Assembly: GCA_016293155.1 (NCBI GenBank)
Contig: JAEDEU010000014.1
Span: 1 to 25,295 of the forward strand
Source: Clostridiaceae bacterium
Lineage (GTDB): Bacteria; Bacillota; Clostridia; Oscillospirales; Butyricicoccaceae
Length of the DNA stretch: 25,295 nucleotides
Direction: 5' to 3'
The notes beneath the pieces are model-generated. The model ran no database searches and was not told where the DNA came from. It worked only from the letters and a program-made list of their open reading frames with translations. The position numbers and the translations under genes were made by a program. Of this stretch, positions 20,845-25,295 are shown in pieces (positions within the stretch are counted from its first letter, which is position 1; each line of letters opens with the position of its first letter).

Positions 20845-21714
20845 GTGAATTTTCTGGAAACCCTCCAATTATCCCTGCAAAACTTCATATCGGTCACTCT
20901 TATCGATATTTTGGATATTTTTATCGTGGCAGTGATTATTTACTACGTGCTCAAGCTGATCCGTGAGACCAGCTCGGCACGTATTCTGCGCGGTGTTCTG
21001 GTCGTTCTGCTTATGGTTCAGGCGGCAGATATTCTGGGCTTTAATATGCTCAGCTATCTGTTTCAGACCATCGTAACATGGGGTATTATTGTGCTGATCA
21101 TTTTGTTCCAGCCCGAGCTGCGGCGCGTGCTGGAGCGCATCGGCAAGACCTCATTTGCAAAGATTATGGTGCGGTCGGATGAACAGCCCATCGAGGAAGC
21201 GGCAATCAGTCAGATTGTTGCGGCCTGTAAGGATATGTCGTGGACCCGCACCGGTGCACTCATCATTTTTGAGCGCGCAGAAAAGCTGGATCATATCGCA
21301 CGTACCGGCACGATTGTGGATGCTACGGTATCGGATGAGCTGGTACGCAATGTATTTTATCCAAAGTCGCCGCTGCACGACGGCGCAATGATTGTACGCG
21401 ACAGCCGGATCTATGCTGCGGGCTGCGTGCTGCCGCTGTCGGCAAACCAGCATCTCCCCAAAGAGCTGGGCACCCGCCACAGAGCCGCTGTGGGTATGAG
21501 CGAGGCCTCTGACTGTGTATCTCTGATTGTCTCCGAGGAAACCGGTGCGATCACCGTTGTGATGGACGGTGTTCTTCAGCGAAATCTGGTGCCGGAGCAG
21601 CTGTATGAGCTGCTGTGCAAGCAGCTGATGCAGCCGACTGAGGAGGAAACAGAGAAAAAGTCTGTTTGGAAAAATCTGTTTAAAATAGGCGAACAGGGGA
21701 GGCGTAAGAAGTGA
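20845..21714 (+). CDS. cdaA: Diadenylate cyclase CdaA
   Basis: A 289-aa membrane-bound diadenylate cyclase that condenses two ATP into c-di-AMP. It has three N-terminal membrane helices (about 17-37, 46-66 and 68-92), a short linker, and the DAC (DisA_N) domain at about 110-265. The catalytic DGA motif begins at Asp179 in SPLHDGAMIV, and RHR is at 211-213 in GTRHRAAVG. The start is GTG 20845, with AGGAGA upstream. The C-terminal 25 residues are charged. It overlaps cdaR by 4 nt (GTGA), so cyclase and regulator are coupled. Confidence 0.97.
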   Translation: MNFLETLQLSLQNFISVTLIDILDIFIVAVIIYYVLKLIRETSSARILRGVLVVLLMVQAADILGFNMLSYLFQTIVTWGIIVLIILFQPELRRVLERIGKTSFAKIMVRSDEQPIEEAAISQIVAACKDMSWTRTGALIIFERAEKLDHIARTGTIVDATVSDELVRNVFYPKSPLHDGAMIVRDSRIYAAGCVLPLSANQHLPKELGTRHRAAVGMSEASDCVSLIVSEETGAITVVMDGVLQRNLVPEQLYELLCKQLMQPTEEETEKKSVWKNLFKIGEQGRRKK

Positions 21715-22949
21715 GATACTGGTTCATGCGCATCAGGCGGTGGATGAGGCGGCAGGATATCTGGATGAAGCTGTTTGCACTGCTGGTTTCCGTTCTGCTG
21801 TGGAATTTTATCATGAATGACAAAAATCCGCTGCGCACCCTGAATTACAGCGTGCCGGTCAAGCTGACCGGCGTAGAGCAGCTGTATAATATTTACGGTC
21901 TGTCCGTGGTGGAGGGCGGAGAAAGCAATGTTACCGTGCGTGTTTCTGCACCGAGCTCACGGATTGCAAATCTGACCGCTTCTCAGATTAATGTGGAAGC
22001 GGATCTCTCATCCGTCATTACAGAGCCCGGAGAATATGAGATCCACTATACGGTTTCTCTTCCGGAAAGCAATATGACCTGTCAAAGAGTTTCCCCGCAG
22101 ACAATCAAGGTAATCGTAGACCGAACGGAGAAAAAATCCATTCCTGTAGAGGTCAAGACAGTGGGCAAGCAGGGTGAGGGCTACCGCTATGGAGAAATCA
22201 CGACGGATGTCAAGACGGTCAACATTACCGGACCGGAGAGCTACGTGGAACAGATTGATGCGGCACTCGTCAAGGTAAATGCCGATCAGCTGACCGAAAC
22301 CACGGAAACACGCTGTGATTACATTTTGGTTGACGAGCAGGGTCGTGAGATCGAGCAGGATCATATCGTCAAGGAGACCATGCGCGTTACGGTCAGAATT
22401 CCGGTTGAGCGCATCAAATCCGTTCCGCTCAAGGTACAGCTGACTCCGGAGAGCAGTGCAGCAAGCGCGTCCGTGGCGATTGAGCCGAGCAGCGTGGAGA
22501 TTGTTGGTGATCCGCAGGCGGTCGAGGCAATTGATTCGATTGTGATCGGCTCCATGAATGTAGATCATGCACAAAATGGCGATAGTATGGAGTTTACCAT
22601 CACGCTGCCGCAGGGTGTACAGCTGACCGACGGACAGCCGACTACGGCACATGCGACGCTCCGTATGGATTCTACCAGCGAGCGCACGATTCGCGTGAGT
22701 GACATACAGCTTCAGGATGAAGCGACGGACAGCGAAACGACAGCGACGCTGCTGACGGAGTCACTGGATGTCAAGGTTTCTGGCGGATCGAGTGCCGTTC
22801 AGGCAATGCAGGCAAGTGATGTCAAGATTGTCGTGGCAATCAACAGTCAGGAGCTGTCAGTGGGTACCCATCAGATCGGCGTTCAGGTGGAAACACCGGA
22901 CGGCATAACGGTGATCGGAAATTACAGCGTTTCCGTCAAGATTGAATAA
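21711..22949 (+). CDS. cdaR: CdaR, YbbR-domain regulator of CdaA
   Basis: A 412-aa protein with a basic start, one membrane helix at about 20-37, and a large extracytoplasmic region of repeated YbbR domains. The repeats are seen as recurring segments such as IEPSSVEIVGDPQAV, and I judge three to four repeats from the spacing of these (about 50-130, 135-220, 225-305 and 320-405). CdaR binds CdaA and modulates c-di-AMP production. The start is GTG 21711 inside the end of cdaA. In most Firmicutes glmM follows, giving the cdaA-cdaR-glmM operon; here a hairpin and an unrelated oxidoreductase follow instead. Confidence 0.92.
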   Translation: MRYWFMRIRRWMRRQDIWMKLFALLVSVLLWNFIMNDKNPLRTLNYSVPVKLTGVEQLYNIYGLSVVEGGESNVTVRVSAPSSRIANLTASQINVEADLSSVITEPGEYEIHYTVSLPESNMTCQRVSPQTIKVIVDRTEKKSIPVEVKTVGKQGEGYRYGEITTDVKTVNITGPESYVEQIDAALVKVNADQLTETTETRCDYILVDEQGREIEQDHIVKETMRVTVRIPVERIKSVPLKVQLTPESSAASASVAIEPSSVEIVGDPQAVEAIDSIVIGSMNVDHAQNGDSMEFTITLPQGVQLTDGQPTTAHATLRMDSTSERTIRVSDIQLQDEATDSETTATLLTESLDVKVSGGSSAVQAMQASDVKIVVAINSQELSVGTHQIGVQVETPDGITVIGNYSVSVKIE

Positions 22950-22953
22950 CGGG

Positions 22954-22988
22954 AAGATCCTTGATCGGAAACGGTCAGGGATCTTTGT
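22954..22988 (+). terminator. Hairpin terminator after cdaR
   Basis: AAGATCC (22954-22960) pairs with GGATCTT (22979-22985), and the inner TGATC pairs with GGTCA, closing on GGAAAC. The result is a stem of about 13 bp, followed only by a weak T tract (TTTGTTG). Confidence 0.65.
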
Positions 22989-23016
22989 TGCATTGCGGAG
23001 GGAAATTTGTTAAGAT
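22988..23016 (+). promoter_or_regulatory. Candidate promoter giving a leaderless FAD-dehydrogenase transcript
   Basis: TAAGAT (23011-23016) is preceded by TGT (extended -10), with TTGCAT (22988-22993, 3/6) at 17-nt spacing. The predicted +1 falls at about 23023, the A of the ATG start codon. The only AGGAGG-like site, GGAGGG at 22997-23002, is about 20 nt before the ATG and would lie upstream of the transcript start. Confidence 0.4.
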
Positions 23017-23022
23017 AACGAC

Positions 23023-24615
23023 ATGAGTATTTTAGTTGGAAATATCCGTCTGCCGCTGGAGGCGGACGATGCACAGGCAATCCGGTTTGCCTGTGAGCGA
23101 TGCGGTTTGAGGCAGAGCGATCTTACCGATGCATCTATTTATCGGGATTCTCTGGATGCCAGACGCGGAAAGATCACCCGTGTCCTGTCCGTGCTGCTCA
23201 CGCTCCCGGAGGGAGAGGAGGAGCTAGTCGAGCGTCTGGGACAGAACGATATCCGCTTAAAAAAGCCCGCGGAGGAGCCGGCTCCGAGCGGCACAGAACA
23301 GCTGAATCATCGCCCAGTGGTCATTGGCCTGGGTCCGGCAGGACTGTTTGCGGCGTATATGTTGGCGAAAAACGGCTATCGCCCGCTGGTGCTGGAACGC
23401 GGGCAGTGCATCGCGGAGCGGGACCGCACGGTTGCGGCATTTCATGCGGGTGCGCTGCTGAATCCAAACAGCAATATCCAGTTCGGAGAGGGCGGAGCGG
23501 GAGCCTATTCGGACGGCAAGCTGACCACCCGCGTCAACGATCCGATGGCGGAGCTGGTGCTGCATACCCTGATCCGTCATGGTGCGCCGGAGGAAATTGC
23601 CCGCAGTGCAAAGCCGCATATCGGCACAGACATCCTCAAGCAAGTGGTTGTTTCCATGCGTGAGGAGATCATCCGTCTGGGCGGCGAGGTGCGGTTTGAG
23701 AGTGCACTCACCGGCATCTGCACGTCGGACGGGAGACTGACTGCCATTCAGGTCGGAACCGAACAGATTCCCTGCGAGCAGGTCATTCTCGCCATCGGAC
23801 ACAGTGCACGCGATACCTTTGAAGCGCTGTATGCACAGGGCGTGCCGTTCGAGCCGAAGGCGTTTTCGGTCGGCGCACGCATCGAACACTTGCAGTCCAC
23901 GATTGACCGCGGACTGTACGGATCGCTGGCAGGGCATCCGGCACTGCCGCCCGCGTCCTATAATCTTTCCTGGCGTGACGGCGGACGCGGGTGTTACTCG
24001 TTCTGTATGTGCCCGGGCGGTTATGTCGTCGCGGCGCAGAGTGAGGAGCACAGCATTGTGACCAACGGCATGAGCTATCACGCGCGCGACGGGCGCAATG
24101 CGAATTCCGCGATTGTCGTTTCGGTCGGACCGGAGGATTTTCCGTCCGGCGGTGCGCTGGCGGGCATTGCTTTCCAGCGGCAGATTGAGCGCGCGGCATT
24201 CCGTATGAGCGGAAGCTACCGCGCGCCGTGCCAGCGTGTAGGCGACTTTTTGGAGGATCGTCCCACCAAAAGGGCGGGGGCGGTTCAGCCGACCTATCCG
24301 GTAGGCGTGGAATACGGCAGCATTTCCGGCTGTCTGCCGCGGTTTGTCACGGATATGATGCGCGACGGACTGCGTCGGTTCGGCAGAAAAATCCGCGGCT
24401 TCGACGGGGCAGACGCGCTGCTGACCGCGCCGGAAACGCGAACCTCGTCTCCGGTACGCATTCCGCGCACCGAGGAGCGGTACAGTACAAAAATTGTAGG
24501 ACTCATTCCGTGCGGAGAGGGCGCGGGATATGCGGGCGGCATTATGAGCGCCGCTGTGGACGGCATTGCCTGTGCGGCAGCTGTGATGCGGCGATATCGT
24601 CCGCTGGAGGAATAA
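23023..24615 (+). CDS. FAD-dependent dehydrogenase, COG2509 family
   Basis: A 530-aa uncharacterised flavoprotein. The N-terminal 85 residues form a small alpha/beta domain typical of this family. The FAD-binding Rossmann motif GLGPAGLFAAYMLAKNG starts near residue 101, with ERG about 25 residues later. Further family motifs are FGEGGAGAYSDGKLTTR near 151 and GEGAGYAGGIMSAAVDG near the C-terminus, which closes the FAD site. The substrate is unknown. The frame closes at TAA 23011, so ATG 23023 is the earliest start, and it lacks a well-placed ribosome binding site. The next gene starts 18 nt later, suggesting an operon. Confidence 0.88.
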   Translation: MSILVGNIRLPLEADDAQAIRFACERCGLRQSDLTDASIYRDSLDARRGKITRVLSVLLTLPEGEEELVERLGQNDIRLKKPAEEPAPSGTEQLNHRPVVIGLGPAGLFAAYMLAKNGYRPLVLERGQCIAERDRTVAAFHAGALLNPNSNIQFGEGGAGAYSDGKLTTRVNDPMAELVLHTLIRHGAPEEIARSAKPHIGTDILKQVVVSMREEIIRLGGEVRFESALTGICTSDGRLTAIQVGTEQIPCEQVILAIGHSARDTFEALYAQGVPFEPKAFSVGARIEHLQSTIDRGLYGSLAGHPALPPASYNLSWRDGGRGCYSFCMCPGGYVVAAQSEEHSIVTNGMSYHARDGRNANSAIVVSVGPEDFPSGGALAGIAFQRQIERAAFRMSGSYRAPCQRVGDFLEDRPTKRAGAVQPTYPVGVEYGSISGCLPRFVTDMMRDGLRRFGRKIRGFDGADALLTAPETRTSSPVRIPRTEERYSTKIVGLIPCGEGAGYAGGIMSAAVDGIACAAAVMRRYRPLEE

Positions 24616-24633
24616 AAAAGGAGGATTGCTGTT

Positions 24634-25041
24634 ATGCAGCAGGAAGGAATTGTCATCAAAACACTGCCGGGCAATCTGGCAGAGATCAAGGTCAAGCGCA
24701 AGTCCGCGTGCGGACATGACTGTGAAAAGTGTGGTGCGGGCTGTGCAGAGATGATCAGTGCACCGCTGACCGCCATTGCAAAAAATCCGCTGGGGGCAAA
24801 GCTGGGCGATTTTGTCACCTTTGAGGGCAGCTCGAAGCAGGTGCTCGGGCTGGCGATGCTGGTATACATTATCCCGCTTGTGCTGTTTTTCGTGTTTTAC
24901 GGGGTGGCGGAGATGCTCGGTGCACCGTATTCTGCCGTCATTGCGTGCCTTGGATTCGTTATCGGTATTGTGGTTGCAAAGCTGTACAACGACCATAAGG
25001 CGGATGCGCAGGCAACCTATACGATCATCAAAATTGCGTAA
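24634..25041 (+). CDS. RseC/MucC-family protein (SoxR-reducing system type)
   Basis: A 135-aa membrane protein of the RseC/MucC family. The N-terminal cytoplasmic part carries a four-cysteine motif C-x3-C-x2-C-x3-C at Cys26, 30, 33 and 37, and may bind a metal or Fe-S cluster. It is followed by two membrane helices at about 70-95 and 100-119. In proteobacteria RseC works with the Rsx/Rnf electron transport complex to reduce SoxR. In Clostridia the gene is common but its role is not settled, and no rnf genes are in the window. ATG 24634 follows AAGGAGG at 24618-24624. It lies 18 nt after the flavoprotein gene, so a redox link is plausible. Confidence 0.82.
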   Translation: MQQEGIVIKTLPGNLAEIKVKRKSACGHDCEKCGAGCAEMISAPLTAIAKNPLGAKLGDFVTFEGSSKQVLGLAMLVYIIPLVLFFVFYGVAEMLGAPYSAVIACLGFVIGIVVAKLYNDHKADAQATYTIIKIA

Positions 25042-25047
25042 TTATGA

Positions 25048-25076
25048 GAGCCGGAGTGAAGTCTCCGGCTTTTGTT
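25048..25076 (+). terminator. Terminator-like hairpin after rseC
   Basis: AGCCGGAG (25049-25056) pairs with CTCCGGCT (25063-25070) around TGAAGT, followed by TTTTGTT. It is a moderately good intrinsic terminator 7 nt after the stop. The next gene starts 16 nt further on. Confidence 0.75.
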
Positions 25077-25092
25077 CTGGAGGGAAGAGAGG

Positions 25093-25295
25093 ATGATTCG
25101 ATATCTTGCAAATCTGCTCACCGTTTTTCGTATGCTTTGTTCCGTGCTTTTGTTGGGGACTGCTCCGTTTTCTTCCGCATTTTATGTGCTGTATACCTTG
25201 TGCGGCATCACCGATGTGGCAGATGGTGCAGTGGCTCGAAAAACGCAGACCGTGAGCAAAACCGGTGCAATGCTGGACAGTGCTGCCGATGTGAT
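25093..25295 (+). CDS. CDP-alcohol phosphatidyltransferase family protein, 5' part (cut by window edge)
   Basis: An open frame from ATG 25093 (preceded by GGAGGGAAGAGAGG) runs past the end of the window, giving 67 codons. It contains the complete family signature D41-x2-D44-G45-x2-A48-R49-x8-G58-x3-D62-x3-D66. This is the metal and CDP site of enzymes that make phosphatidylglycerol phosphate, phosphatidylserine or cardiolipin. It also shows two hydrophobic stretches (about 5-22 and 26-40). Such enzymes are integral membrane proteins of 170-240 aa, so most of the gene is missing. Whether it is PgsA, PssA or a relative cannot be decided. Confidence 0.85.
   Translation, partial: MIRYLANLLTVFRMLCSVLLLGTAPFSSAFYVLYTLCGITDVADGAVARKTQTVSKTGAMLDSAADV

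Noticed and set aside
23257..24996. A 579-codon open frame antisense to the flavoprotein and rseC genes
   Set aside because: It lies opposite two well-recognised genes, is rich in Arg, His, Cys and Asn without domain structure, and has no ribosome binding site. It is a by-product of codon bias in the sense genes.
1..25295. tRNA genes, CRISPR arrays, insertion sequences or phage genes
   Set aside because: No cloverleaf, spaced direct repeats, transposase or integrase motif was seen on either strand.

Overview
The window is a single gene-dense stretch of chromosome from a spore-forming member of the Clostridia. The evidence is the conserved Firmicute cluster spoVB-like/mazG/HU/rqcP/yabP/yabQ/divIC/yabR, a SpoIVFB-type intramembrane protease, HrcA/CIRCE-controlled groESL, cdaA-cdaR, DUF4364, a DUF3343/cysteine desulfurase pair and strong AGGAGG ribosome binding sites. 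The GC-rich codon usage and gene set resemble Oscillospirales (Ruminococcaceae/Butyricicoccaceae-like). That placement is inference, not something the sequence proves.

Layout. Positions 20-4489 (+) hold a tightly packed sporulation, division and translation-quality cluster. A lipid II flippase-like SpoVB/YabM protein is followed by MazG, an HU protein, RqcP, YabP, YabQ, DivIC and an S1-domain protein, ending in an intrinsic terminator. Positions 4568-7404 (+) are a metabolic/accessory section: an orphan SMI1/KNR4 (SUKH) protein, a hairpin-rich gap, an imidazolonepropionase-like amidohydrolase, and a fumarate hydratase alpha subunit with no beta subunit beside it. Positions 7565-8145 carry long-form hpf with its own promoter and terminator.

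Positions 8148-11450 are mainly on the minus strand. They hold an unrecognised 70-aa small protein gene with its own transcription signals, an A-rich non-coding island, lrgA-lrgB plus an EamA-family permease in one operon, and a DUF4364 gene. The DUF4364 gene is divergent from a THUMP-domain RNA methyltransferase (11623-12825, +).

Positions 12840-16500 carry groES-groEL under a perfect CIRCE operator, then an NfeD/SPFH membrane pair. Positions 16500-19222 carry a 72-aa membrane-anchored peptide translationally coupled to a minimal SpoIVFB-like site-2 protease. These are followed by ispD-ispF (isoprenoid precursors) and an unrecognised membrane protein with a very basic tail. Positions 19295-20713 carry the DUF3343/cysteine desulfurase pair (sulfur or selenium handling). 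Positions 20731-22987 carry cdaA-cdaR (c-di-AMP synthesis) without glmM after them. The window closes with a COG2509 FAD-dependent dehydrogenase that may be leaderless, an RseC/MucC-like protein, and the start of a CDP-alcohol phosphatidyltransferase cut by the window edge.

Most genes are ordinary housekeeping. The least explained items are the 70-aa minus-strand gene, the 72-aa peptide with a hairpin over its ribosome binding site, the structured gap at 5225-5408, the A-rich island at about 8550-8818, and the basic-tailed membrane protein after ispF. I saw no tRNA, rRNA, insertion sequence, phage gene or CRISPR array.
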